Assembly (NCBI RefSeq): GCF_014199915.1
Contig: NZ_JACHOO010000014.1
Span: 1 to 60,863, forward strand
Origin: Prosthecomicrobium pneumaticum
GTDB lineage: Bacteria > Pseudomonadota > Alphaproteobacteria > Rhizobiales > Kaistiaceae
DNA length: 60,863 nt
Direction: 5' to 3'
The position numbers were made by a program, and so were the translations under genes. The notes beneath the pieces were generated by a model. It was not told the DNA's origin and did not search any database. It saw only the letters and a program-made list of their open reading frames with translations. Below are positions 33,831 through 44,462 of the stretch, one piece after another. Position 1 is the first letter of the stretch. Each line of letters opens with the position of its first letter.

Positions 33831-35318
33831 ATGCACACACCCTTGCTCGAAGCGCGCGGCATCACCAAGGCATTCGCCGGGGTGGTCGCCGTCGACGGAC
33901 TCGATCTCACGATCGGTGCGGGCGAGATCCTCGCCCTCGTCGGCGAGAACGGCGCCGGCAAGTCGACCATGATCAAGATGGTGTCGGGCCAGTATGCGCC
34001 GGACGCCGGCGAGATCCGTTTCGAAGGCCGGCCGGTCCACTTCCGCGGGCCGCTGGAAGCGCGGGCCGCCGGCATCGCCGTCATCCACCAGGAACTGCAG
34101 CTCGTGCCGCAGATGACGGTGGCCGAGAACATCGTCCTCGGCCGCTGGCCGAAGGGGCGCAGCGGGGTCGACTTCGCCCGCGCCCGCAAGATCGCTGCGG
34201 ACGTGCTGCCGACCATCGGCTTCACGCTGCCCGTCGATACGCCGGTCGAAAGACTCTCGACCGGCCAGCAGCAGCTCGTCGAGATCGGCCGCGCCCTCGC
34301 CTTCGATTCGAAACTCCTCATCCTCGACGAGCCGACCGCCTCGCTGTCCAATTCCGAAGCGGAACGGCTGATGCAGCTCGTCGTCGCGCTGAAGGCGCGC
34401 GGGCTCGGCATCCTTTATGTCTCGCACCGGATGGAGGAGATCTTCCGCCTCGCCGACCGCATCACCGTGGTCCGCGACGGCCGCCTCGTCGGTACGAGGC
34501 CGCGCACCGCGCTCGATCACGACACGGTCGTCGCGATGATGGTCGGCGAGCGCCGGTCGCTCCACATCGAGCGCAAGCGCACCGCCGGAACGACACTGCT
34601 GCGCACCCGGGGCCTCACCCGCAACGGCGTTTTCCGCGACATCTCGATCGAGGTGCGGCGCGGCGAAGTGGTCGGCCTCGCCGGTCTCGTCGGGGCCGGC
34701 CGCACCGACGTCGCGCGCTGCCTCTTCGGTGCCGAGCGGCCCGATGCCGGAACGATCGAGATCGAAGGGGAAGCGGTCACGCTCGCCAATCCGCGCCAGG
34801 CGATCGCCCGCGGCCTCGCGCTGGTGCCCGAGGACCGCAAGAGCCAGGGCCTCGTGCTGCCGGAGAGCGTCGCCGACAATCTGGTGATGAGCGCCCGGCG
34901 CCGGGTGAGCCGCGGCGGCGTCGTGTCCTCCGCAGCGGTGGCGCGGATGGTCTCCTTCTATGTGAAGAAGCTCGGTATCCGCGCCGCCTCGACCGCCAAC
35001 CCCGTCGAGACCCTGTCGGGCGGCAATCAGCAGAAGGTCGTGCTCGCCCGCTGGCTCGCCACGGAACCGCGGCTGATGATCCTCGACGAGCCGACGCGCG
35101 GCGTCGATGTCGGCGCCAAGGCCGAGATCCACCGGGTGATCGAAACGCTCGTCGCCGAGGGGATGGGCGTCCTGCTGATCTCCTCCGAACTGCCGGAACT
35201 GATGGCGATGAGCGACCGCGTCTACGTCATGCGGGCGGGCGCGATCGAGGCCGAGCTCTCCGGCGCCGACATCAACGAACAGACGATCATGCGCCACGCG
35301 GCCGGCGCCACGCCCTGA
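33831..35318 (+). CDS. Ribose-type sugar ABC transporter, double ATPase (RbsA/XylG family)
   Basis: 495 residues with two ABC cassettes. The first has Walker A GENGAGKSTMIKM and signature LSTGQQQLVEIGRAL, then LLILDEPTASLSNSE. The second has the degenerate P-loop GLVGAGRTDVARC normal for this family, signature LSGGNQQKVVLARWL, then LMILDEPTRGVDVG. It energises uptake through the permease encoded next. Substrate cannot be read; the operon's epimerases suggest a ketose or polyol. Confidence 0.93.
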   Translation: MHTPLLEARGITKAFAGVVAVDGLDLTIGAGEILALVGENGAGKSTMIKMVSGQYAPDAGEIRFEGRPVHFRGPLEARAAGIAVIHQELQLVPQMTVAENIVLGRWPKGRSGVDFARARKIAADVLPTIGFTLPVDTPVERLSTGQQQLVEIGRALAFDSKLLILDEPTASLSNSEAERLMQLVVALKARGLGILYVSHRMEEIFRLADRITVVRDGRLVGTRPRTALDHDTVVAMMVGERRSLHIERKRTAGTTLLRTRGLTRNGVFRDISIEVRRGEVVGLAGLVGAGRTDVARCLFGAERPDAGTIEIEGEAVTLANPRQAIARGLALVPEDRKSQGLVLPESVADNLVMSARRRVSRGGVVSSAAVARMVSFYVKKLGIRAASTANPVETLSGGNQQKVVLARWLATEPRLMILDEPTRGVDVGAKAEIHRVIETLVAEGMGVLLISSELPELMAMSDRVYVMRAGAIEAELSGADINEQTIMRHAAGATP

Positions 35319-35351
35319 GTGCGGCGACACGCGCGCCTCGAAAGGATTGCC

Positions 35352-36335
35352 ATGTCCACCCTCTCGACCCCCTCTCCCGCCTCCGCCCGCGGCCCTCGGA
35401 TCCGCGGCCTCGTCAGCCGGCTCGGCCTGCTGCTCGTCATCCTGATCTTCATCGTGGTGATGACGTTCGTCTCGCCGGTCTTCCTCACCCTCGCGAACTT
35501 CAAGAACCTCTTCATCCAGTCGACCATCCTCGCGGTGCTCGCGCTCGGCCAGACCTATGTCATCATGACGCGCGGCATCGACCTGTCGATCGGCGGCACG
35601 ATGGCGCTCTCCTCGGCGCTGGCGATCGGGCTGTCGGTCTATTCGGGCGTTCCGGCGCCGCTCGCCCTGCTCGTCGGCCTCGGCGTCGGGGCGCTGATCG
35701 GCACGATCAACGGCTTCGCGGTGACGCAGCTCGGCATCACGCCGCTGATCGTGACCCTCGCGACGCTGTCGATCGCGCGTGGCGCCACCTTCGTCTACAC
35801 GAACGGCGCCAATGTCACACCGGTGCCCGCCATGGTTTCGGCCTTCGGCCGGGGCGAGCTGTTCGGCGTCCCCTATTCCGTCATCCTGCTCGTCCTGCTC
35901 GCCATCGGCTGTCATTTCATCCTGGCGCGCACCGTGTTCGGCCGGTCGGTCTATGCGACCGGCGGCAACGAGACCGCCTCCCGCCTCGCCGGCATCCCGA
36001 CCGACCGGGTCATCCTCGTCACCTATGTGCTCTGCGGCGTGCTCGCGGCGGTCGCCGGCCTGGTGCTCGCGGCGCGGCTCGAATCGGCGGGCCCGCGCGC
36101 CGGCGTCGGCATCGAGCTGACCGTCATCGCGGCTTGCGTGATCGGCGGTACGAGCCTCTTCGGCGGCACCGGCTCCATCCTCGGCACGCTGCTCGGCGTC
36201 GTCCTGATCTCGCTCGTCTCGAACGCCATCAACCTGCTCGGCGTGCCGCCGGCCTGGGACGATCTCGTCAAGGGCTTCGTCATCTTCCTCGCCGCCGTGG
36301 TCGACGTCTACCGGCGCAAGTTCGCCCGAAGCTGA
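35352..36335 (+). CDS. Ribose-type sugar ABC transporter permease (RbsC family)
   Basis: 327 residues from the ATG at 35352, preceded by AAAGGA; an in-frame GTG at 35319 directly after the ATPase stop is less likely. About eight to ten membrane helices. Family motifs are LGQTYVIMTRGIDLSIGGTM, VTLATLSIARGATFVYTNG, and GTSLFGGTGSILGTLLGV. It acts as a homodimer in the inner membrane with the ATPase and the binding protein encoded on either side. Confidence 0.92.
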   Translation: MSTLSTPSPASARGPRIRGLVSRLGLLLVILIFIVVMTFVSPVFLTLANFKNLFIQSTILAVLALGQTYVIMTRGIDLSIGGTMALSSALAIGLSVYSGVPAPLALLVGLGVGALIGTINGFAVTQLGITPLIVTLATLSIARGATFVYTNGANVTPVPAMVSAFGRGELFGVPYSVILLVLLAIGCHFILARTVFGRSVYATGGNETASRLAGIPTDRVILVTYVLCGVLAAVAGLVLAARLESAGPRAGVGIELTVIAACVIGGTSLFGGTGSILGTLLGVVLISLVSNAINLLGVPPAWDDLVKGFVIFLAAVVDVYRRKFARS

Positions 36336-36409
36336 GGAGGCGCCCCGCAAGACAAGACACCGCGAGTTCCCGACCAAATCCAATCAGAACCATGTGGAGG
36401 AGACCACTC

Positions 36410-37375
36410 ATGAACCTGAAGACCTTGAAGACCTGGACCGGTTCGCTTCTGGCCGGAACGATCATCGCCGCCGCCACCATCTCCGGCGCCGCCGCGCAGG
36501 ACAAGAAGCCGCAGATCGCCGTTCTCTTGTTCAGCCGCGGCTTCGAATTCATGGTCGCGCTCGATCAGGGCGCGCGCAAGGAAGCCGAGAAGCTCGGCGC
36601 CGAGATCACCGTGCTCGACGGCCAGTCGAACACCGAGGTGCAGACGCGCCAGATCGAGGACCTGATCGTCAAGGGCGTCGACGCGATCGTCATCAGCCCG
36701 AACAACTCGACCGAGATCGTCCCGGCCGTGCGTCGTGCCAACGAGGCGAAGATCCCCGTCGTCGCGCTCGACGCCGTCGTGGGCGAGGGTGCCGACGTGG
36801 TCACCTATGTCGGCTTCGACAACGCCGCCGGCGGCAAGGTCGCGGCGGAGTATGTCGCGAGCCTCGGCAAGAAGAAGGTGCTCGAGCTGCAGGGCGCGAT
36901 CGGTGCCTACCACGCCCAGAAGCGCGGTGGCGGCTTCGAGGGTGAGGCGCAAGGCAAGTTCGAGGTGCTGCCGCGGCCGGCCGAATGGCTCGCCGAGAAC
37001 GCGCAGGCGATCACCGCCGATGTCGTCACCGCCAATCCGGACGTCGACGCGATCTTCTCGCACAATGACGAGATGATCCGCGGCGTGCTCGCGGGCCTGC
37101 GCCAGATCGGCAAGACGGCGAAGGTCGGCGAGGACGGCCATATCGCGGTCGTCGCGGTCGACGGCACGCCGCTCGCGCTGCAGCGCATCCGCGACGGCGA
37201 GCAGGACGCCACCGTGAACCAGGATCCGTTCGAGATGGGCGCCCTCGCGGTCCGCTCCGCGGTCGCCGCGCTGAAGGGCGAGACGGTCCCGGCGCAGCAG
37301 CTCCTGCCGCCGACCCTCGTCACCAAGGAGAACGTCGACGATCCGGCGCTCTGGGGCAACATCTTCAAGCCCTGA
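36410..37375 (+). CDS. Ribose-type periplasmic sugar-binding protein (RbsB family)
   Basis: 321 residues; GGAGGAG lies about ten bases before the ATG at 36410. The signal peptide ends ATISGAAAQ. The mature type I periplasmic binding fold shows FSRGFEFMVALDQGARKEA, GVDAIVISPNNSTEIVPAV, AIFSHNDEMIRGVLAGL and VNQDPFEMG. It delivers the sugar to the permease. A strong 12-bp hairpin follows the gene, consistent with higher expression of the binding protein than of the dehydrogenase downstream. Confidence 0.93.
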   Translation: MNLKTLKTWTGSLLAGTIIAAATISGAAAQDKKPQIAVLLFSRGFEFMVALDQGARKEAEKLGAEITVLDGQSNTEVQTRQIEDLIVKGVDAIVISPNNSTEIVPAVRRANEAKIPVVALDAVVGEGADVVTYVGFDNAAGGKVAAEYVASLGKKKVLELQGAIGAYHAQKRGGGFEGEAQGKFEVLPRPAEWLAENAQAITADVVTANPDVDAIFSHNDEMIRGVLAGLRQIGKTAKVGEDGHIAVVAVDGTPLALQRIRDGEQDATVNQDPFEMGALAVRSAVAALKGETVPAQQLLPPTLVTKENVDDPALWGNIFKP

Positions 37376-37385
37376 GCGACGCCCC

Positions 37386-37419
37386 GCGCGGCCCGGCACC
37401 CCCTCCCGCCGGGCCGCGC
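37386..37419 (+). terminator. Strong hairpin after the binding-protein gene (attenuator)
   Basis: Perfect 12-bp G+C stem, GCGCGGCCCGGC (37386-37397) with GCCGGGCCGCGC (37408-37419), around a 10-base loop, 10 bases after the stop. No T-run follows, so partial termination or 3' protection of the upstream mRNA is more likely than full termination. Confidence 0.55.
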
Positions 37420-37452
37420 ATTCCCTCGCAGATCCCGAAATACCGAGCGGTG

Positions 37453-38523
37453 ATGCCCGTGTCTGAGAAGTTGAAAATCGTCCAGGTCGGCCTCGGCGGC
37501 TGGGGCTGGAGCTGGACCGATATCGTCAAGACCTCGCCCGACTGGACGCTCGCGGCGGTGGTCGACATCGACGCGGGCCGGCTGAAGCAGGCCGCCGCCC
37601 ATCACGGTCTCGCCGACAGCCAGCTCCACACGACGCTCGCCTCGGCCGTCGCGGCGACCCGGCCGGACGCCTGCCTCGTCGTCGTGCCGCCCGAGGTGCA
37701 CGCCCCCGTCACCATCGAGGCGGCGCGGCTCGGCCTGCACTGTCTCGTCGAAAAGCCGATCGCCGGCACCGTCGCCGACGCAAAGGCCATGGTGGCCGCC
37801 GCCGCCGAGGCCGGCATCCGGCTGATGGTCAACCAGAACTACCGCTTCCGCCGGGCGCCGCGGACGGTGAAGAAGCTGATCGCCGACGGCGTCGTCGGCG
37901 AGGTCGGCTCGGTTTCGATCCAGTTCCAGAAGGCGGCACATTTCGGCGGCGGCTTCCGCGAGAAGATGGCGCATCCGCTCGTGGTCGACATGGCGATCCA
38001 CCATTTCGACCAGCTCCGCGGCTCGATCGGCTTCGAGCCCGTCGAAGTGACGGCGCGCAGCTGGAACCCGAAATGGAGCTGGTTCGACGGCGATGCCGCC
38101 GCGACGGCGACCTTCCGGTCGGCGAGCGGCGCCGTCGCGGTCTATTCGGGCTCGTGGGTGTCACAGGGCTGGCAGACGACCTGGGACGGCGACTGGCGCA
38201 TCCAGGGCACGGAAGGCGAGCTCCACTGGGCCGACAATGCGGTATCGCTGCTGCCGAAGAGCGTCTTCACCTCCGTCTTTGTGCCCGGCGCGCGGGAACG
38301 CGAGGGCCGGCTCGACTTCGACCTCCTGCCGCTCGAGGTGGAGGATCGGCTGGCGAGCCTTTCCGCCTTCCATCGCGCGGTGGCGAGCGGCGAGGAGGCC
38401 GAGACGTCGGGCGCCGACAATCTGCGCACCCTCGCCACCGTGCTCGCCGTGCGCCTGTCGGTCGAACGCGGCGAGACGGTGACGCTCGAAGAGGTGCTTT
38501 CCTCGGACCCGGCCGCAATCTAG
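37453..38523 (+). CDS. Gfo/Idh/MocA-family NAD(P)-dependent sugar dehydrogenase
   Basis: 356 residues from the ATG at 37453 (a GTG lies directly before it). N-terminal Rossmann fold: KIVQVGLGGWGWSWTDIVK, then LAAVVDID. The family's catalytic Lys is in CLVEKPIAGTVADAKAM, and the C-terminal substrate domain includes HFGGGFREKMAHPLVVDMAI and HHFDQLRGSIGF with the conserved His pair. It probably oxidises the imported sugar or an epimerase product. It lies within the LacI operon, 77 bases after the binding-protein gene and behind the hairpin. Confidence 0.88.
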   Translation: MPVSEKLKIVQVGLGGWGWSWTDIVKTSPDWTLAAVVDIDAGRLKQAAAHHGLADSQLHTTLASAVAATRPDACLVVVPPEVHAPVTIEAARLGLHCLVEKPIAGTVADAKAMVAAAAEAGIRLMVNQNYRFRRAPRTVKKLIADGVVGEVGSVSIQFQKAAHFGGGFREKMAHPLVVDMAIHHFDQLRGSIGFEPVEVTARSWNPKWSWFDGDAAATATFRSASGAVAVYSGSWVSQGWQTTWDGDWRIQGTEGELHWADNAVSLLPKSVFTSVFVPGAREREGRLDFDLLPLEVEDRLASLSAFHRAVASGEEAETSGADNLRTLATVLAVRLSVERGETVTLEEVLSSDPAAI

Positions 38524-38554
38524 GATCGCGGCGCTGTGAAATGACGGGTTCTGG

Positions 38555-39568
38555 ATGACCACACTCAAGGATGTCGCGGCGCTCGCAGGCGTCTCGACAG
38601 CGACCGCCTCGCTGGCACTCAATGGCGGACCGGTCAACGAGAAGACCCGCGAGACCGTCAAGAAGGCGGCGAAGCAGCTCAATTACGTGCCGAACAAGGT
38701 CGGCCAGATGCTGACCTCCGGCCGCAGCAACACGATCGAGCTGATCATCCTGACGGCGGACGAATTTCCGAACATCGTCCGCAAGACCTCGCTCTTCTAT
38801 TATCTCATGGAGGGCGTTCTGGCGATCGCGGACCAGAGGAACGTCTCGGTCCGCTTCGCGGTCAAATCCTATGACGATCCGGGGCTCGTCACCTATTTCG
38901 CCGAACTGGTCGGCAGCCGGATGGTCGACGGAGCGATCGTCATCCCGCAATTCGCCCGCGATGCGCGCTATGCGCGCCCCCTGCAGGACGCCGGCTTCCC
39001 CTTCGTGCTGCTGCGCGCCGCCACGTTCGGCGACGACCTCAACTATGTCGACATGGGCAATTCGCACGGCGCGAAGCTCGTCGCCGACCTCCTCGTCGGC
39101 TGCGGCGCGCAGCGTGTGGGCATCATCAACGGCCCCGCCTCCCATCTCGACGCGATCGAGCGCGAACAGGGTTTCACCGCGGCATTGCTCGACGGGGGCG
39201 CCGCCCTCGTCGCCAAGCTCAACGGGGATTTCACCATCGAGAGCGGCTATGCCGCGATGGACCGCATCGCCGCGCGCAAGCTTCCCGACGCCGTTTTCTG
39301 CGCCAACGACTACATGGCCGCCGGCGCGATCAAATTCCTGCGCGGCAGGGGCATCCGCGTCCCCGACGACATCGCCATCGTCGGCTACGACAACAACGAC
39401 ATCGCGACCGCGGTCGACCCCGAACTGACCACCGTCGACAACCGCTTCTTCGATCTCGGCCGGGAACTCGCCGGCAATCTCCTGTCGCTGATCGACCAGG
39501 TGACCGACAAGGTCGCGGTCCAGGTCACCCCGGAACTGGTCATCCGCCAATCCTGCCCGGCGCCTTGA
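38555..39568 (+). CDS. LacI-family transcriptional regulator of the sugar operon
   Basis: 337 residues. An N-terminal helix-turn-helix and hinge (TTLKDVAALAGVSTATASLA, then NYVPNKVGQMLTSGRS) is joined to a periplasmic-binding-like ligand domain (about 65-337) containing FCANDYMAAGAIKFLRGRG and DDIAIVGYDNNDIATAVDP. It is the last gene of the operon it probably represses through the operators at 31938-31953 and 32028-32041. The inducer is presumably the transported sugar or a metabolite. Confidence 0.92.
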   Translation: MTTLKDVAALAGVSTATASLALNGGPVNEKTRETVKKAAKQLNYVPNKVGQMLTSGRSNTIELIILTADEFPNIVRKTSLFYYLMEGVLAIADQRNVSVRFAVKSYDDPGLVTYFAELVGSRMVDGAIVIPQFARDARYARPLQDAGFPFVLLRAATFGDDLNYVDMGNSHGAKLVADLLVGCGAQRVGIINGPASHLDAIEREQGFTAALLDGGAALVAKLNGDFTIESGYAAMDRIAARKLPDAVFCANDYMAAGAIKFLRGRGIRVPDDIAIVGYDNNDIATAVDPELTTVDNRFFDLGRELAGNLLSLIDQVTDKVAVQVTPELVIRQSCPAP

Positions 39569-39601
39569 GCGGGCGCCGGCCTTTGCGGCCGCCGTTTCGA
39601 A

Positions 39602-39622
39602 GAGCCCCCGCTTCCGGGGCTC
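39602..39622 (+). terminator. Hairpin after the LacI gene
   Basis: Stem GAGCCCC / GGGGCTC (7 bp) with a 7-base loop, 33 bases after the stop. It lacks a T-run but sits where the sugar operon should end. Confidence 0.45.
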
Positions 39623-39708
39623 GAGGACCGTTCGGCGCTTATCCTCGATCGCGCAGGCCGATCGAACGATGAGCCGGCTTCTTCGTTGAAGAGATGGAGG
39701 AAACCGCC

Positions 39709-39984
39709 ATGTCCATTGCCTTTCATCTCTTTCAGGGACCGGTCGAGCTCGGGCCGGATCCCGACGAGGCCCTGCCGCACGAGGTGCTCGCGCGCATCGA
39801 GGAAGGCTGTCCGCCGGCCCGGGCCATCCGCCTCTGGCGCGGCCTGAGCGTCCCGGAACTCGCGGCGCGGGCCGGCGTCACGGTTGAGGACGTGGTCGAG
39901 GCCGAACGGGGCGCGCCGACGAGCATCGTCGCCAGCAACCGGATCGCCCGCGCCCTCGAAGTCTCGGTCAGCCTTCTGATCTGA
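39709..39984 (+). CDS. Small XRE-type helix-turn-helix protein
   Basis: 91 residues from the ATG at 39709, preceded by GGAGGAAA. The C-terminal half is an XRE-like DNA-binding domain (AIRLWRGLSVPELAARAGVT, then SIVASNRIARALEVSVSLLI), resembling antitoxins of HigA or RelB/XRE type that begin with a short variable region. No toxin gene is adjacent: the next ORF downstream is a convergent ABC ATPase and the one upstream is LacI. It is therefore an orphan antitoxin-like or stand-alone regulator. Confidence 0.7.
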   Translation: MSIAFHLFQGPVELGPDPDEALPHEVLARIEEGCPPARAIRLWRGLSVPELAARAGVTVEDVVEAERGAPTSIVASNRIARALEVSVSLLI

Positions 39985-40091
39985 ACCTCTTCGCGCCGCA
40001 GGTCCCCCGGGGACGGACGGTCGACCGCGGTCCGCCGTGGCCGGCGGCAGGCGGGAAACGACGGAGGGAGCCTCCGGCGCCCGGACGGATC

Positions 40092-41761
<1,670 letters not shown>

Positions 41762-41765
<4 letters not shown>

Positions 41766-42706
41766 GAAAAGACGATCCGCGGGAAGTAGAACGAGACGAC
41801 CCAGTTCGGCATGTCGACGATCTCGCTGATCCGCAGGTCGCCGCAGACCGAGCAGAGCATATAGGCATCGACCGGGCTCATGCCGTGCTCGGCGGCGAGC
41901 AGATCGATCATCCGCTTCAGCGCTTCCCTGGCGCCGGTCATCAGGTCCGGGCCGATGCCGGTCGTCACCTCGTAGCCGGCCGCGTCGAGATGGCGGGTGA
42001 CGGGACCCGGCGTCGTGAAACGCGGCGCGGCGAGACGGGCGTCCTTGACGAGATCGAGCGTCACCTCGACGTCCATCCGGCTCTCGATCGCGGTGCCGCA
42101 GACCTCGCCGTCGCCCTGCGCGGCATGGGTGTCGCCGATCGAGAACAGCGCGCCGGGCACCTCGACCGGCAGGTAGAGCGTCACGCCCTCGGAAAGATCG
42201 CGGATGTCGAGATTGCCGCCGACGCGGCGCGGCGGCACCACCGAGTGGAGGCCGGGTTCGGCCGGAGCGACGCCGATCGTGCCGGCGAAGGGCTTCAGCG
42301 GCACACGGCCGCCCGGCCCATGAAGCGCCGGGGCGAGGGAGACCGGATCATAGGTCCACAGACGGAGCGCCGGATCCGGAAAATCCTCGGCGAGCAGGCC
42401 GAAGCCGGGGATGTTGGCGGTCCAGCCGAGACCGGAGGGGATGAATTTGCGGATCGTCACCTTGAGCGCGTCGCCGGGCTCGGCACCCTCGACGAAGACC
42501 GGCCCGGTGACCGGATTGACCTTGCCGAAATCGAGCGTGCGCACGCTTTCGACCGTCGCATCGGCGCCGAGCTGGCCGGCCGAGGAATCGAGGCACTCGA
42601 AATGGATGGTCTCGCCCGACTGCGCCGTCAGCACGGGCTCGAAATCGCGGTTCCAGCCGAAATGGTGGCGGGCGCGGTGGATGGTGTGGTTACAGGCCAC
42701 GCACAT
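41762..42706 (-). CDS. Acetamidase/formamidase family enzyme (FmdA/AmdA)
   Basis: 314 residues, normal length. Family signatures include GPVFVEGAEPGDALKVTI, the motif FSIGDTHAAQGDGEVCGTAI, and GGNLDIRDLSEGVTLYLPV. These metal-dependent enzymes hydrolyse short amides to the acid and ammonia. There is no signal peptide, so it acts on imported substrate in the cytoplasm. The AmiC/AmiR regulators and the ABC importer in the same operon support an amide-utilisation role. Formamide versus acetamide or another short amide is not resolved. Confidence 0.9.
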
Positions 42707-42775
42707 GGCTCGGCTCTCTCACTGAACGGGAGGGACCACCGCGGCCGCTCCGGGCCGCGGCGGCAGAGGTCGCGA

Positions 42776-44413
42776 CTATGGCTTGACGAAGATCGCGTCG
42801 TAATTGATGACCCGGGTCGGATCGACATAGATGTTGTCGGCGCCGCCCATCCGCTTCGACTTCGCCACGACACGCCGCTCGTTGAAGATCGGGATCCAGG
42901 GCGCGTCCTTCATGATGTCGATGAAGATCTTGCCCCACAGCGCCTCGCGCTCGGCCTTCTTCGCCGGGTCGGACAGCGAGTCGGCCGCGACCGCCTGCTT
43001 CTGCAGATCCTCGTTGCAGTACCACGACCAGTTCCAGCCGCCCTGCACCGCGCCGGCGCAGCCCAGAATCGGGCCGTAGAAGTTCGAGGGATCGGGGAAG
43101 TCGGCGATCCAGGCCATGCCGCCCGACCAGATCATCGGTGCCTCGCCCTCGGTGCCGCCGGCGGCGATGACGTTCGACTGGGCGAGCGCCTTGATCTCCG
43201 CCTTGACGCCGACGGCGGCGAGATCCTGCTGGATCGCCTGCGCGATGCGCGGCTGCGGATCGGTGTTGGTCGAATAGAGCACGGTCGGGAAGCCGTCCGG
43301 ATAGCCCGCTTCGGCGAGCAGGGCCTTGGCCTTGCCGACATCGTAGGCATAGCCCTCATAGCTCTTGTCGTAGCCCGGCATCAGCGGCGGCAGCGGCTGG
43401 TTGGCGGGTGTGGCGCGGCCGTTGACGATGCGGACGATGCGCTCCTTGTTGATCGCCATGTTGAGGGCCTGGCGGACCTTGACGTCGTCGAGCGGCTTGA
43501 TCCGGGTGTTGAGCGTGACATAGCCGGTATGGAGCTGCTGGCCGTCGACGATCATCCCTTCGAACTCGGGCGACTTGCTCATCTCGAGGAACTTCGCCGG
43601 CGGCACGCCGTCGCCGGCGATGTCGACCTCGCCGCGCTGCAGGCGCAGGAGCGCGACGAGCGGCTCCTGGCCGATCTCGATCGTGAAGCCGTCGATATGC
43701 GGCACGCCCTTCTCGAAATAGTCCGGGTTGCGGGCGAAGACGAGCTTCTGGCCGATCACCCACTCCTTGAGCACGAAGGTGCCCGAGCCGACCGGCTTCT
43801 TGCCGAAATCGCCGGCCGCGGCCTCGACGGCCTCCTTCGGCACGACCGAGGCGAAGTTGATCGCGAGCACGTGCAGGAAGGTCGCGTCCGGCCGCGACAG
43901 CTTGAACACCACCGTGTCGGCGTCCGGCGTCTCGATGCCGGCGAGACCGGTCGCCGTGCCGCCGACGAGATCGTCATAGCCGACGATCGCACCGAAGAAG
44001 CCGCCGCCGGGTCCTTGCGTCTTCGGATCGACGGCGCGCTCGATCGAGTATTTGACGTCGCCTGCAACGACTTCACGGCCGTTCGAGAACTTGACGCCCT
44101 TGCGCAGCTTGAAGGTGTAGGTGAGACCGTCCGGCGCGACGGTGAAGCTCTCGGCGAGCGACGGCACGAGATCGGGCGTGCCGGGCGTATAGTCCATCAG
44201 CCGCGAATAGAGGCTCTTGATGATCGACCAGTTCTGCCAGTCATAGCCTATCGCCGGATCGAGCGTGGCGATGTCGTCCTTGTAGGTGACGACGATATCG
44301 CCGCCCTGGCTCTGCGCGAAGGCCGGCATCGTGCCCGCCCCCGTCACCAGCGCGGCGGGCGCGAACGCGACCGCGACGGCGAGCGCGGTCGATCGCAGGA
44401 AGGTCTTCAGCAT
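42776..44413 (-). CDS. Dipeptide-type ABC transporter substrate-binding protein (SBP_bac_5)
   Basis: 545 residues with a signal peptide ending MPAFAQ. The mature protein begins with the family pattern DIVVTYKDDIATLDPAIGYD, and has YTFKLRKGVKFSNGREVVAG and LNMAINKERIVRIVNG. It is the periplasmic receptor of the importer encoded by the two permease genes upstream and the fused ATPase downstream. The operon context suggests an amide, peptide or amide-containing ligand. Confidence 0.92.
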   Translation of the reverse strand: MLKTFLRSTALAVAVAFAPAALVTGAGTMPAFAQSQGGDIVVTYKDDIATLDPAIGYDWQNWSIIKSLYSRLMDYTPGTPDLVPSLAESFTVAPDGLTYTFKLRKGVKFSNGREVVAGDVKYSIERAVDPKTQGPGGGFFGAIVGYDDLVGGTATGLAGIETPDADTVVFKLSRPDATFLHVLAINFASVVPKEAVEAAAGDFGKKPVGSGTFVLKEWVIGQKLVFARNPDYFEKGVPHIDGFTIEIGQEPLVALLRLQRGEVDIAGDGVPPAKFLEMSKSPEFEGMIVDGQQLHTGYVTLNTRIKPLDDVKVRQALNMAINKERIVRIVNGRATPANQPLPPLMPGYDKSYEGYAYDVGKAKALLAEAGYPDGFPTVLYSTNTDPQPRIAQAIQQDLAAVGVKAEIKALAQSNVIAAGGTEGEAPMIWSGGMAWIADFPDPSNFYGPILGCAGAVQGGWNWSWYCNEDLQKQAVAADSLSDPAKKAEREALWGKIFIDIMKDAPWIPIFNERRVVAKSKRMGGADNIYVDPTRVINYDAIFVKP

Positions 44414-44462
44414 GACGGGATCCCTCTGTTGAATGTTGGTTTCTGGTCGGACGGCATGGCGC

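Noticed and set aside
32841-36383. A 1,180-codon open frame antisense to the sugar operon
   Set aside because: High G+C codon bias on the coding strand leaves long antisense frames. The product is His/Asp/Arg-rich without a recognisable domain and covers five well-supported genes.
33776-37375. A 1,199-codon plus-strand frame through the ABC genes
   Set aside because: Only its 3' part, from 36410, is real (the binding protein). The rest is an out-of-frame Arg-rich translation of the ATPase and permease genes.
40002-40014. GTCCCC-C-GGGGAC palindrome between the XRE gene and the ABC ATPase gene as a terminator
   Set aside because: The loop would be a single base and no T-run follows on either strand. 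It could be a cruciform or chance in G+C-rich DNA.
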